Positions 1 through 8,123 of a stretch of DNA of 64,000 bases are shown here, in pieces (the first letter of the stretch is position 1; each line of letters starts with the position of its first letter). Location of the stretch: contig NZ_CP016756.1 in NCBI RefSeq assembly GCF_001700965.1, positions 372,001 to 436,000 on the forward strand, given 5' to 3'. This DNA comes from Stenotrophomonas nitritireducens (GTDB lineage: Bacteria; Pseudomonadota; Gammaproteobacteria; Xanthomonadales; Xanthomonadaceae). Under the pieces are notes generated by a model that was given only the letters and a program-made list of their open reading frames with translations, was not told where the DNA came from and made no database searches. Made by a program: the position numbers and the translations under genes.

Positions 1-311
1 AGGGCAACCTGATCCGCGAACAGTCCGTGGCGCAGTTGCAGGTCGGCCAAAGCAAGCAGCAGGTGAATGCGCTGCTGGGCACGCCGTCCATCGCTGACCC
101 GTTCCACGCACAACGCTGGGATTACACCGCCAGCCAGCGTGTGAACCGCCTGGGCAAGACCGAGGTGAAAAATTTCACCGTGTTCTTCGACAACGACCAG
201 GTCACCCGCTGGGAAGGCGACTACTTCCCGACGCAGGATGCTGACCTGGCCCGCAACAGCGTGCGTCAGTTCGGCCGCAACCTGGCCAAGGACAAGAAAA
301 AGGGCCGCTGA
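1..311 (+). CDS. bamE: Outer membrane assembly lipoprotein BamE (OmlA/SmpA), 3' part
   Basis: The gene runs in from the left edge: frame 3 is open from base 3 and stops with TGA at 309-311, so the start codon, signal peptide and lipobox lie outside the window. What remains is about 102 residues of the SmpA/OmlA fold. The segment VGQSKQQVNALLGTPS is the usual start of this fold, and RWDY followed by FFDNDQVTRWEGD is the typical core. BamE is a small periplasmic-side lipoprotein of the Bam complex, which inserts beta-barrel proteins into the outer membrane. The next gene, rnfH, is on the opposite strand and the two are separated by a shared terminator. The family assignment is secure; the length cannot be judged. 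Confidence 0.93.
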   Translation, partial: GNLIREQSVAQLQVGQSKQQVNALLGTPSIADPFHAQRWDYTASQRVNRLGKTEVKNFTVFFDNDQVTRWEGDYFPTQDADLARNSVRQFGRNLAKDKKKGR

Positions 312-332
312 TCCAGCGCCCCTGCCGCAGAA

Positions 333-593
333 TCAATCGCCGCCGCGCGCCCGCCGGCGGCGATTTTCTTTGGGGTCGGCGAGCAACGGGCGCAGCAGCT
401 CGATCCTGTCACCTTCCCGCAGCAGCTGCTGCGGCGGTGCAAGCACGCCATGCACCGCCATCGCCACGGCCTCGGCAGCGCCCTCCAGCGCCGCTGCGGC
501 TACCGCGTCGGCAACCGTGCAACCTTCGGCCAGTTCAAGCTGACGCTGCTGGTAACGGTCCGGCCAGGCCAGCACCACTTCCACACGTATCAC
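333..593 (-). CDS. rnfH: RnfH family protein (UPF0125)
   Basis: This encodes an 86-residue ubiquitin/MoaD-like small protein. The N-terminus IRVEVVLAWPD followed by GCTVADAVAAAAL, and the later GDRIELLRPLLADPKENRRRRA, are the hallmarks of RnfH. The start codon is GTG at 593-591, placed directly after the ratA stop (TGA 596-594), so the two are translationally coupled. The ratA-rnfH pair is a standard proteobacterial neighbourhood. The biochemical role of RnfH is not established; it is often encoded next to RatA and in some genomes with electron-transport genes. Confidence 0.92.
   Translation of the reverse strand: MIRVEVVLAWPDRYQQRQLELAEGCTVADAVAAAALEGAAEAVAMAVHGVLAPPQQLLREGDRIELLRPLLADPKENRRRRARGGD
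335..370. terminator. Bidirectional terminator between bamE and rnfH
   Basis: A perfect 10-bp stem AATCGCCGCC / GGCGGCGATT (335-344 and 356-365) is followed by TTCTTT on the plus strand. It lies after the bamE stop; its left arm overlaps the final codons of rnfH, so it probably serves both convergent genes. Confidence 0.7.
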
Positions 594-1022
594 TCAAGGC
601 TCCTGGTCAGCCACGCGCACGAAGTCGTTGACCATGCGGTCAGCCAGGCCCTGGAAACCCAGCGCCAAGGCCGGCCCGAGCAGGCGCGAGGTCGGCTCGA
701 ACTCCAGTTCCAGCGTCACCTTGCAGGCGCTTTCAGACAGGGCATGGAACTCCCAGCGGCCATGCAGCCGCTTGAACGGACCATCGCGCAGCTTCATATC
801 GATGCTGTGCGGGCGTTCCAAGGTGTTTTCGGTCATGAACCAGGTACGGAACGAACCCAGCCCGAGATCGAGCCGGGCAACCAGCCGCTGCTCACCCTGC
901 TCCAGGATCTCCGCCTTGTCACACCAGCGGAACCGGCCCGGGTAGGCGGCAACATCATTGACCAGGTTGAACATGCGATCGGCGGAGTGTTCGACCAGCG
1001 CGCTGCGACGAATGGTAGTCAT
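594..1022 (-). CDS. ratA: Ribosome association toxin RatA (START-like, Coq10/RatA family)
   Basis: The gene encodes 142 residues of the polyketide cyclase/START fold. Visible family features are the start [18 protein letters not shown], the segment [20 protein letters not shown], and the C-terminal [16 protein letters not shown] place the start at the ATG 1022-1020 because the residues upstream of it do not resemble the family and this gives the usual length. RatA in Escherichia coli binds the 50S subunit and blocks subunit joining, while the related Coq10 proteins bind ubiquinone; which role applies here cannot be read from sequence. It is divergent from smpB with only 50 bp between the starts and is followed directly by rnfH. 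Confidence 0.92.
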   Translation of the reverse strand: MTTIRRSALVEHSADRMFNLVNDVAAYPGRFRWCDKAEILEQGEQRLVARLDLGLGSFRTWFMTENTLERPHSIDMKLRDGPFKRLHGRWEFHALSESACKVTLELEFEPTSRLLGPALALGFQGLADRMVNDFVRVADQEP

Positions 1023-1072
1023 GGCTATACAGAAAGTGTTCGGGGAGCCCCCGAATCGGAGACAATACGGAA

Positions 1073-1576
1073 ATGAGCACGAAACAAAGCAAGGATAAAG
1101 CAAAGAACGGGACGGCCGACAAAACCATCTCGTTGAACAAGCGCGCGCGCCACGAGTACCACCTGGAAGATCGGGTGGAAGCCGGTCTGGTGCTGCAGGG
1201 CTGGGAGGTCAAGGCCATCCGCGCCGGTCGCGGCAACATGACCGACGCCTACGCCTATGTGAAGGATGGCGAGATCTACCTGATCGGCGCGCAGATCACG
1301 CCGTTGATCCAGGCCTCCACCCACACCGTTCCGGAAGACCGCCGCCAGCGCAAGCTGCTGCTGCACCGGCGCGAGATCGACAAGCTGATCGGCCGCGTCG
1401 AGCGTGACGGCTACACGCTGGTACCCACCGCGATGTACTGGAAAAAGAACAAGATCAAGATCGAGATCGCGCTGGCCAAGGGCAAGCAGAATCACGACAA
1501 GCGCGATACCGCCAAGGAGCGCGACTGGGACCGCGAGAAGCAACGCGCAATGCGCGCCCACAACCGCAACGCCTGA
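1073..1576 (+). CDS. smpB: SsrA-binding protein SmpB
   Basis: SmpB (167 residues) binds tmRNA and brings it to stalled ribosomes for trans-translation. The core is intact: [45 protein letters not shown], and the basic C-terminal tail with [20 protein letters not shown] that reads the empty mRNA channel. It starts 50 bp from the divergent ratA. The stop codon overlaps the start of the following GNAT gene (TGATG at 1574-1578). Its RNA partner ssrA lies 9 kb downstream at 10705, with an accessory island in between. Confidence 0.98.
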   Translation: MSTKQSKDKAKNGTADKTISLNKRARHEYHLEDRVEAGLVLQGWEVKAIRAGRGNMTDAYAYVKDGEIYLIGAQITPLIQASTHTVPEDRRQRKLLLHRREIDKLIGRVERDGYTLVPTAMYWKKNKIKIEIALAKGKQNHDKRDTAKERDWDREKQRAMRAHNRNA

Positions 1577-1998
1577 TGTCGGCGCAGCTTCCTGCAGTGC
1601 AGGCCGCAAGCCCGCAGGAAGTACAGGCGCTGTGCGCACGGCTGCTGGCCTTCAACCGCAAGGCCAGCGGCAACAGTTTCGACGAACTGCCGCTGCAGCT
1701 GGCCAGCCACAGCGACGATGGAGCCCTCTGCGCCGGGCTGCTCGGCGATATCTGTGCCGGCTGGCTGGCGATCCATGTGCTGTGGGTTGACCCACAACTG
1801 CGCGGCCAGGGCGTGGGCAGCCAGCTGCTGCGGCAGGCCGAGCAACACGCCAGGGCCGCAGGCGCGCACAGCGTGGTACTGGATACCTTCGACTGGCAGG
1901 CGGAAGGCTTTTACCTGCGTCATGGTTACGAGGTTTTTGGCCGGCTGGCCGATTTCCCACCCGGCCATGCACGCATCTATCTGCGCAAAACGCTCTAA
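1576..1998 (+). CDS. GNAT family N-acetyltransferase
   Basis: This is a 140-residue single-domain GNAT enzyme that transfers an acetyl group from acetyl-CoA to an unknown amine. The acetyl-CoA pyrophosphate loop is seen as LRGQGVGSQLL (Q/RxxGxG/A), preceded by the beta4 strand LAIHVLWVDPQ and followed by GFYLRHGYEVFG, the usual beta6/7 region. The ATG overlaps the smpB stop (TGATG), so it is co-transcribed and translationally coupled with smpB. It is convergent with the next gene and overlaps its stop by a few bases. The substrate is not recognisable. Confidence 0.85.
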   Translation: MSAQLPAVQAASPQEVQALCARLLAFNRKASGNSFDELPLQLASHSDDGALCAGLLGDICAGWLAIHVLWVDPQLRGQGVGSQLLRQAEQHARAAGAHSVVLDTFDWQAEGFYLRHGYEVFGRLADFPPGHARIYLRKTL

Positions 1999-2591
1999 CC
2001 CGGCAACACCCGGCGCAGGCGCCGACGCTGCACAGCGGGCGACTGCAAGTTCGCGTACAGCACGCTCAGGCTGACGACCTCGGCCAGTTCAAGCGCCCTG
2101 CAGTCATCGCCCGCCAGCCATTGCCGCGCAGCTTCCACAGCATCCGGCGGCAGCAAGGCGAGGATGGCCGCATCGTCCATTTCGCCTGCTTGGAGCTGCA
2201 ATGCCCGCGCGAGCCGTAGCAGCCGCACGGTGTAGATCAGAACCTGCGCCAAAGCCAGGGCCATCGCCATCAGCGCGACCCGCTGCACGCCCGCCGGCTG
2301 CAAGCCCGACCAAGGCGACTGCAACAGCAGCAACAGCGCCACCGCGGACAGGTAGATGCCCAGCCAGCGCCGCCGCACCGAGCGCATGCGCCCCACCATT
2401 ACGCCGCAAAGCAACAGCACGAAAGGCGCCAATTGTGGCCAATGGCTGCGCCCGGCCATGGCCGAGATCACCACCATCGCGGCCAACAGCAGATAGAACA
2501 GCATGGGTGCCAGCGTCCGCCGCCGGAAACCAGCCCCAACGCCACCCGCCAACAATTGCAGGCTGCGCGTGCCGCGCTGCTGCATGGTCAT
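1995..2591 (-). CDS. Integral membrane protein of unknown function
   Basis: This is a protein of about 198 residues with four likely transmembrane helices in its first two thirds: MLFYLLLAAMVVISAMA, LAPFVLLLCGVMVG, WLGIYLSAVALLLLLQ and VALMAMALALAQVLIYTV. The rest is a cytosolic helical tail with acidic and alanine-rich stretches and a basic end (RRRLRRVLPG). I prefer the ATG at 2591 (MTMQQRGTR), although an in-frame ATG exists 12 bp upstream at 2603. I do not recognise a named family. It is the last gene before the accessory island; the 520 bp upstream hold nothing recognisable. Confidence 0.6.
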   Translation of the reverse strand: MTMQQRGTRSLQLLAGGVGAGFRRRTLAPMLFYLLLAAMVVISAMAGRSHWPQLAPFVLLLCGVMVGRMRSVRRRWLGIYLSAVALLLLLQSPWSGLQPAGVQRVALMAMALALAQVLIYTVRLLRLARALQLQAGEMDDAAILALLPPDAVEAARQWLAGDDCRALELAEVVSLSVLYANLQSPAVQRRRLRRVLPG

Positions 2592-2603
2592 CCTCGCCTT
2601 CAC

Positions 2604-3127
2604 AAAACCAGGGCGACATGGTCAAAGAGCAGACGTCGCAGAAAGGTCGGCGGGAGGTTAAGCCCAGCGCGCGTCCGCGATCATGGCAATGGCGCCGAGG
2701 CATCCCACGTTGAGGAAGGCAAAGTGCATGAGCGGCGCGGGCAGCCGACCGGGGGTGGCATGCCAGCTATCAAAAACAGGACCTTGGCAACACGCTCACT
2801 TTGCGCATGCCTACCTCTCTGGCCGGGGCGCTGGCCAATTGAAGCTGAACCCCGCGCACGGGGCATTTCCTGCCCGTTGCGCATCCGCCGACAACATCTG
2901 CCCGGACAGACCAAGGTTGACCATGGGCGCGCTGAGTCATACCAGACCGCTGCCGTGATCAAGCGCCGCGCAACGGATCACCTCATCGCGTTCGCCCCTT
3001 GCAGCTCGACCGCTTCCCATTGTGAACACGATGGGCCAGCACGGTTGGCCGAGGGACTGCGCCCCTATCATCTACCAGCGCTGCGTGCAGCGCCCCATCG
3101 TCGTACGTGCTTTCCAAGAGGTGTTGA
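2604..3127. other. Intergenic stretch, no gene seen
   Basis: About 520 bp between the membrane protein gene and the small cysteine-motif gene. Open frames exist on both strands, but none has a convincing ribosome binding site, family motif or typical codon choice. It is probably the left flank of the accessory island. Confidence 0.5.
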
Positions 3128-3394
3128 TTGAGTGCAGTAAACAAATCCAAAGACCTGATGACCCGGATCACCTACCAGTTGCGACCACCGCAGATGACCA
3201 CCATGGCGCCCTGCCGTGTCTGCGCAAGGCCGAGCCCTGGTGGACAGCCCTGCTCGGAATGCCTGTGCCTCGAGTTGGCAGACCTGATCAACAACAAAGG
3301 TGCGGTCATGCGATGGGCAAGCTCGATGAAGGCGGCTATTCAGGACCAGGCCACCATTCTCTTCTATGCCGAGAAGCGCCCAGAGCCGCATTGA
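3128..3394 (+). CDS. Small protein with CxxC-type cysteine motifs, unknown
   Basis: This is an 88-residue hypothetical protein with four to five clustered cysteines: CRVCARP, then CSECLCLELADLI, a CxxC-x(10)-CxxC spacing that could bind one zinc ion as a zinc ribbon. I chose the TTG at 3128 because AAGAGG sits 6 bases upstream; the first ATG is at 3158 and also keeps the whole cysteine region. The C-terminal half looks helical. I recognise no family. The neighbour at 3513 is another small orphan on the same strand, so both may be cargo of the island. Confidence 0.5.
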   Translation: MSAVNKSKDLMTRITYQLRPPQMTTMAPCRVCARPSPGGQPCSECLCLELADLINNKGAVMRWASSMKAAIQDQATILFYAEKRPEPH

Positions 3395-3512
3395 CAGCCC
3401 CGCCCTGACCGGAACGCGCTGCTGCGCACCCTCGGGCTGCATCCTCACATCTGGCCACAGATAAGCGTCTATGGTGTAAGGATTGAGCGCGCTCCGTGCT
3501 CGGGATGAAACC

Positions 3513-3773
3513 ATGAACTACGAAGAAGCAAGAGCCGACCTCGACGATCTCGTAGTTGAACTGGCCAAGCCCGCCAATTCATCAAATTATTCCCAGCGCT
3601 GCAACACGCTCCGCACCTTGGCCATCATCTCCCGGCGCGCCCTCCGCGCCACAGCCGGGATCGAAAACGAGGCCGAGCATCGCAACGAGATAGAAGCGGT
3701 GCTGGACAGGATCAAGAGCATGCTCGCAACCACCGAGCAACTCGAGAAACTGAAAGAAATCTACCGCCACTGA
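3513..3773 (+). CDS. Small helical protein, paralogue of the gene at 12954
   Basis: This encodes 86 residues from the ATG at 3513, preceded by GGGAT about 8 bases upstream. The protein is almost entirely helical and charged, starting MNYEEARADLDDLVVELAK and ending with AVLDRIKSMLATTEQLEKLKEI. The gene at 12954 begins MDYEKLRDHFDVLAQQV and ends AINAAEQLENLRKR: same length, same MxYE start and the same EQLExL end, so I read the two as members of one family. No function is known to me. There is no enzyme motif, signal peptide or membrane helix. Confidence 0.55.
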   Translation: MNYEEARADLDDLVVELAKPANSSNYSQRCNTLRTLAIISRRALRATAGIENEAEHRNEIEAVLDRIKSMLATTEQLEKLKEIYRH

Positions 3774-4128
3774 GCTTGATCCAGCAGTGCAGCGCGCCTG
3801 GATCCTGATAGTTGTGCAGGAACCGGAATGTTGCGCGGAGTGCTGTAGTGAGGCGCTGTTTCCGCCGGAACCGCGCAGGATTTTTTGGCTTTCCAATTGC
3901 CCTTGAGTTGGCTGTAGCCAGCAGCCAATAGTTCACTGCCCGCCTGCCAGGCGCTTTGAACGACAAACGCACGGCGACGGCCCATGCGTCATCCAGCGGC
4001 ACGGCCTGCCTGGACTTGGCAGCCTCCCTGCAATGCCCTGTTTCTGTCGTCGACCTCCATATGATGGCGCTGGGCGAGACTGCTGCGCAGCTGGCTGCTT
4101 CCGCGCCCGCTGCGAGCTCGGGTTTTCC
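3774..4128. other. Gap before the insertion sequence, no gene seen
   Basis: About 355 bp between the small helical protein gene and the left inverted repeat of the IS3-type element. Short open frames are present on both strands, but none has a supported start or a recognisable product. Confidence 0.45.
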
Positions 4129-4145
4129 TGTCGACTCCCCGTATT

Positions 4146-4623
4146 TCAATGCCAGGCTAAATTAGAGGTTTCCGGTTCGTGGTACTGGCGGAATTCGGCG
4201 GGCGTCAGCCCGCCGAGGCTGTCGTGAGGTATCTCGGTGTTGTAATTGGCCAGCCACTGCTCCGCCTGTTCGCGTACTTCTCCGAGATTGCGGAAGACGT
4301 GCATATTCAGCACGCCACGTCGGAAGCTGCCATTGAAGCGCTCGATGAAGCCGTTCTGCATCGGCCGTCCTGGCTCGATGAAATCCAGCGCGATGTTCAC
4401 GCCAAACACGCTTGTGATTCCAGACCAAACCGCGGCGACGAATCAGTTGAAATGGCTTGCCGAAGCCGCGCTCCGGAAAGCGCTCAGAGAGCGCGGCCAG
4501 TAACGCGATCACCTCTTCGTCCCGATCCGGCCGATGGCGGTAGCGTGCCGTTGACCGAGGCATCCCAATCGCCGCACAGGCCCGGCGTTCGCTCCAGCCA
4601 TGGCGGTCCTGCAGCCAGGCCAA
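4146..4623 (-). pseudogene. IS3 transposase orfB, internal deletion and frameshift
   Basis: The first part reads MAWLQDRHGWSERRACAAIG, then RYRHRPDRDEEVIALLAALSERFPERGFGK and LIRRRGLVWNHKRV, the normal start of an IS3 OrfB (the HTH_21 region). At about position 4407 the reading jumps, in a different frame, to FGVNIALDFIEPGRPMQNGF followed by IERFNGS, which is the end of the DDE integrase core. The region with the first two catalytic aspartates is therefore missing; only the last acidic residue of the triad can remain (the E of FIERFNG). The enzyme cannot be active. The 3' end carries the inverted repeat, as is usual in this family. Confidence 0.88.
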
Positions 4624-4646
4624 GAGCGGGCGCTTGTGCGCCGGGT

Positions 4647-4913
4647 CTAAAGCTTTTTTGCAATCAGATCCTTCAACGCATGATTCTCCATCGCCAGTTC
4701 GGCATACATCCGCTTGAGCTTTGCGTGCTCGGCTTCAACGTCGCGCAACCGCTGCACGTCCGAAGCTTCCATGCCGCCGAACTTGGACTCCCAGACGTAG
4801 TAAGTCGCATCGGAAATGCCAAGCTCACGGCAGACATCCTTGACCTGCCTTCCAGCCTCAACTTGCTTCAACGTGGCAACGATCTGACTCTCGGTAAATT
4901 TGCTCTTGCGCAT
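4647..4913 (-). CDS. IS3 family transposase OrfA
   Basis: This is a complete 88-residue OrfA. It has the HTH_Tnp_1 start MRKSKFTESQIVATLKQVEA, the segment VKDVCRELGISDATYYVWESKFGG in helix-turn-helix position, and a leucine-zipper coiled coil around LRDVEAEHAKLKRMYAELAM, ending in KDLIAKKL. In IS3 elements OrfA binds the terminal repeats and is fused to OrfB by -1 ribosomal frameshifting near its end. Here OrfB is broken, so OrfA may persist only as an inert or inhibitory DNA-binding protein. Confidence 0.92.
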   Translation of the reverse strand: MRKSKFTESQIVATLKQVEAGRQVKDVCRELGISDATYYVWESKFGGMEASDVQRLRDVEAEHAKLKRMYAELAMENHALKDLIAKKL

Positions 4914-5177
4914 CGGTGGTCTCCTTGGGGCTAGTGTGCCCGGAGACCTCTAAGAATGCCTGGATCAAGTTTACGGGCAGGCGACATAAGCAATTTCGCA
5001 AAAGCTACCGGGCGCTTTAGCCAGCCCCGCCCCCTCCAGCGCCAAACTGAAACTAGCGATCGGGCAGATTCGGCAAACATAAATATGTTAATTCAGGATA
5101 TAAAGAGATTTCTGAACATTCATTCATGATTGAAGAATTGAATCTAAGTGAAATAATCATTAATTAAAAGGATGGAT

Positions 5178-6131
5178 GTGTCCAAAATTTTAACAAGGAT
5201 CATTCTGAGCTCAGCACTAAGCTTGATTTCGATCGCCGCTTACGCTGAAGAAATGATCCTGTGCGACGACTGTAATCTAGGAAAACGTCAAACCATCTAG
5301 CGGGATGGCGGCGAGGGGGATTACTATTTCTGGGATCTGAAGAATCGCCGCCTCTATCACATGAACGTCACCGGCCAGGCGACCCAGATGAGAGCGGTGG
5401 GCGGGCAAAAAATTAAAGAAGTTGCACTCACTGCGGACGAACAAAACCTATTCGCCACGGGGATGCGTTTCTATGACGCGAATGGCGGGAACGCGGTATA
5501 CAAGCACATCCAGCCGCCTGTAACCGTGAGCGTAACACTAGACGGCAACGGCAATCCAACCACTGCAGCAGAGAGCAGGATCGCCGCACGCTCAAACGGG
5601 CCGACGCCCTATCCGATGAACGCAATGGATGCCGTCACCACTCCGGCCCTCCGCGCGATCGCAATTCAAAAAACATTTAGCCTCGACAACATGGGGCTCT
5701 ATTGGTACATGACTGAAAATCTTCGCGTGAATGCTTCATCTCTGACCCATGCGATCAATATCACAAAGTTAAGGACGCCATTTACTGTCATCAATCAAGT
5801 TAGCTTCCCCGACGAGTCGTTCTTCAACGTAGAGTGGAATTGGACAATTAGGGACTACTCGTACATACCTGGCTCCGCCCGAGATGCAGTCGGGAACGTA
5901 ATCCCTGACGCCCAAAAGGACGTGGCAAATGCCGAACAGTCAGTACAGAACTATGTTTTCCCAAACAACTACGTTGGAATGGCAGCCGGGGATGACATGG
6001 TGCGCCACCTGAACGACCTCGGAGTACGTTGGAATGGGCCAAATCGCGCCCCGGTCTATACAAATTACCGAATCGGCTGCTCTTATACCCCCAGCGGCGC
6101 AATTTGCCAAATCTTGTTTTTGACTCCTTAA
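5178..6131 (+). pseudogene. Secreted protein gene interrupted by an in-frame TAG
   Basis: A GTG at 5178 (AAAGGA 5-6 bases upstream; an ATG at 5172 is in the same frame) opens a signal peptide SKILTRIILSSALSLISIAA-YAEE, then MILCDDCNLGKRQTI and a TAG at 5298-5300. The same frame stays open right after it: RDGGEGDYYFWDLKNRRLYH, and runs to 6131, with ANAEQSVQNYVFPNNYVG near its end. Without the stop this is one exported protein of about 317 residues with a CDDC motif at its mature start. The TAG could come from CAG by a single change. The sequence is clearly lower in GC than its surroundings and preceded by an AT-rich leader, which suggests transfer. An internal restart at 5361 is possible but would lack the signal peptide. 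I recognise no family. Confidence 0.7.
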
Positions 6132-6145
6132 GAAGACCACATCTC

Positions 6146-6424
6146 ATGCACGGAAACGGATTGCTTTTCCGCACGTTCTTAGTACTTCTTGTGTCGGCAG
6201 GTATCCTACTACCCACTGGACTCTCGATAGGCGCAGGCGCAAAAGGGGCAATCGTTTGGCCCTACATCGGCCTCACGCTGCTCGCCACATTGGGTATTTT
6301 CGTATATGCCCAACGAATAAAAAGATCAGGTGATTTCACAAACAAATCCTATGCACTGTTTCTGATGACGATGGCGGGAGTTTCCTGCGTAGCGGGGGCT
6401 CTACTGTCGATGAGGCTATTCTGA
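6146..6424 (+). CDS. Small membrane protein, unknown
   Basis: This encodes 92 residues starting at the ATG 6146, 14 bp after the preceding gene ends, so the two were probably one transcript. It has three likely transmembrane helices: LFRTFLVLLVSAGILLPTGL, AIVWPYIGLTLLATLGIFVY and YALFLMTMAGVSCVAGALL, separated by a short basic loop (AQRIKRSGD). There is no known family. The gene could encode a partner of the upstream secreted protein, as pairs of small exported and membrane proteins often travel together, but that is inference only. Confidence 0.6.
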   Translation: MHGNGLLFRTFLVLLVSAGILLPTGLSIGAGAKGAIVWPYIGLTLLATLGIFVYAQRIKRSGDFTNKSYALFLMTMAGVSCVAGALLSMRLF

Positions 6425-6443
6425 TAAAACCACGCAGTTGACT

Positions 6444-6486
6444 TAAGAAGGCTGCCGATTGCAGCATCATCGGCAGCCATTCTTAG
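6444..6486. terminator. Long stem-loop after the small membrane protein gene
   Basis: The arms TTAAGAAGGCTGCCGAT and ATCGGCAGCCATTCTTA can pair over about 16 bp with one bulged base. There is no T-run, so this may be a factor-independent stop of weak type, or a repeat element. Confidence 0.5.
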
Positions 6487-6636
6487 CTAAAAAAGGATTC
6501 AATTGCCCAGCGAATCTCGGCCTTGTCCCCAAAAACGCTAATTATCCCCGCCGGTGCCAAATCACTTCAGGGAGAACTCAGTGCGTGGGCCGCCGAATCC
6601 GGCTCTGGCGTGCGTTGCCCGTCAGAGCAATTGATG

Positions 6637-6825
6637 TCAGTCGAGGTCTGGCAAGCCCAACTCGGCCCGTATCAGACTAGCCACCACGAGCGTGGACCTC
6701 ACCTGCGCAACCATGTCCTTGGTAATCTGGCCAAACTGCTGCACGACGCCTGGTGTTGGGGTGCCTCGGCTCTTGCGAAACTCAGCGTTCAGAACCCCAT
6801 GATCGTCGGTGAGGTCTTTCTCCAT
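6637..6825 (-). CDS. Possible small phage-derived ORF
   Basis: This is a 62-residue reading frame starting MEKDLTDDHGVLNAEFRKSR and ending LVVASLIRAELGLPDLD, on the minus strand just downstream of the phage-protein stump. The frame is open further upstream to 7098 but that part does not look coding. The composition is that of a real, partly helical protein, yet I find no motif and no clear ribosome binding site. It may be a relic of the same phage as its neighbour. Confidence 0.3.
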   Translation of the reverse strand: MEKDLTDDHGVLNAEFRKSRGTPTPGVVQQFGQITKDMVAQVRSTLVVASLIRAELGLPDLD

Positions 6826-7099
6826 CGAAGTCTCGGCCGCCGGTTGGCGGATCCCGCCTCCCGATCTGCCGCTGCGAGCGTTCTGATCCGGCCGCAGCGG
6901 ATGGAAGCCACCCGGCGCAACCTCTTTCCCAAACGAAAGGACCAGGGCACGCTTGCTTTGCTTTTCCTTTTTCAAAACCAACCCCTGTAACAGCGCCGGC
7001 GGATTGCCGACGCCTCGAAGTTGCACCTTTTGAAGCGCCTGGCACTGGGGCGCACGAAAGACGCCTTTCTGTGCACACTTTCTACTCAGCCGGCCCAAC

Positions 7100-7900
7100 C
7101 TACTCTTTCAGCCGCGCAGCCAGTTTCGGGTTGAGGACGATGCCACCTTCAGCCTTTGCGCTGTATCGCGCCCGGGACTTCATCGATGCACGGATGCTGT
7201 CCGACGAAATCGCCACTTCCGGGTTACTCTTGTTGAATGCCCGGATCTTCTCCCTGACCTCAGCACGATCGGCAGCATCGCCATTTCGGATGATCATGGC
7301 ATAAGCATTCATCAGGCTCTGCCTGCGGCCCGTGATGTGCTCCTCGTAGTTCTTCAGCGCGCGGTTGCGTTCATACCATTCCGCCACCTCGGCTGGACTG
7401 AAGCCGGCGCCCTGCAGCAGGACCTGCCACGGGCTGACATCCTCGAGCACCGGATCATCACGCAAGGTATTGACCCCCTGCGTGGCGTAACGCCCGGCCT
7501 TGATCATGTCCTTCAAGCCCTTGGGCAACATGGTCTCTACGCCACGCATGGTGTGGCCCTCTCCGACCTGCTGAGTGCCCACAAGGACGTTCTTGAGCAC
7601 GCCGCCCATCGGGCCTGCTGCCTGCTCGAGCAGATGGTTGAACAGCCCCCGCCCCTCGAGCTCTCGGTCTGCGTCACGGATCCACAGCGAGTCCAGCCCA
7701 ACACGGCCGGCAATGTTGGCACCGGTGAGCTTGTTGACCTCCCCGCGCAGCAGCACCTCGGCTCCGCTGGGGCCAAGGGCCTCGGCAATGAACGCGCGGA
7801 ACTCGGTCTCGGCATCCCAAGGCTCATCATCGTCACCGAAGGCCGACTGCAGGGCGTTGAGGGTGCCCATCGCAACGCCCATCATTGGCAAACCAGGACT
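7100..7900 (-). pseudogene. C-terminal fragment of a large phage protein (PLxRFG type)
   Basis: About 265 residues resemble the carboxy end of very large phage polyvalent-type proteins annotated as PLxRFG-domain proteins. Recognisable stretches are GDDDEPWDAETEFRAFIAEA, RDADRELEGRGLFNHLLEQA, RGVETMLPKGLKDMIKAGRY and, near the end, RARYSAKAEGGIVLNPKLAA. Those proteins are usually several hundred to thousands of residues; here similarity starts abruptly at GLPMMGVAMGTLNAL (about 7900), immediately before the excisionase gene on the other strand. The rest of the gene has been removed, so this is a stump left by recombination. The family name is from memory of similar sequences and should be treated as probable. 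Confidence 0.6.
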
Positions 7901-7919
7901 GCTGAGGCCGCCGCGCTTC

Positions 7920-8123
7920 GTGACCATCGAAAAGTTCGAAGAGCTCACCGGCTACACCCCCGACGCGACCAGATCCAAGATCAAGCGCGGCGACTGGCTG
8001 GAGGGCGCTGTCTACATCAAGGCCCCTGACGGCCGTGTTTTGATCGATATTGAGGGTTACGAATGGTGGGTCCAAAACGGGGCAGCGGTGTCCGCGCAAT
8101 ATCGCCGAGCAGCATCCAAATAG
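7920..8123 (+). CDS. Excisionase-like protein
   Basis: This is a 67-residue small basic protein read from a GTG at 7920: TIEKFEELTGYTPDATRSKI, then KRGDWLEGAVYIKAPDGRVL and IDIEGYEWWVQNGA. This is the pattern of small excisionases that sit in front of tyrosine integrases: a winged helix-turn-helix of MerR type that bends DNA at the attachment site. It overlaps the integrase start by about 60 bp. Homologues usually have a few more residues before the TIEKF segment, and the upstream sequence here belongs to the truncated phage gene, so the natural start and promoter may be lost. Confidence 0.7.
   Translation: MTIEKFEELTGYTPDATRSKIKRGDWLEGAVYIKAPDGRVLIDIEGYEWWVQNGAAVSAQYRRAASK

Larger units (their letters stand above)
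4129..4986 (-). mobile_element. IS3-family insertion sequence, internally deleted (858 bp)
   Basis: The element is delimited by 47-bp imperfect terminal inverted repeats: 4129-4175 and 4940-4986 (complement). They start TGTCG and share CCCGTA, CCAGGC, TTAGAGGT and TCCGG at identical spacing, with 32 of 47 positions matching by eye. Between them lie orfA and orfB in the two-frame arrangement of IS3 elements, both on the minus strand. A complete element of this type is about 1.2 kb; the missing 350-400 bp are inside orfB. The flanking bases (ttcc on the left, taag on the right) show no target duplication, so the copy is old or was rearranged after insertion. Confidence 0.85.

Noticed and set aside
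450..1076. Plus-strand ORF of 208 codons
   Set aside because: Antisense to ratA and rnfH, both recognisable families.
4125..4990. Target-site duplication of the IS3-type element
   Set aside because: The bases next to the two ends (ttcc and taag) do not match.
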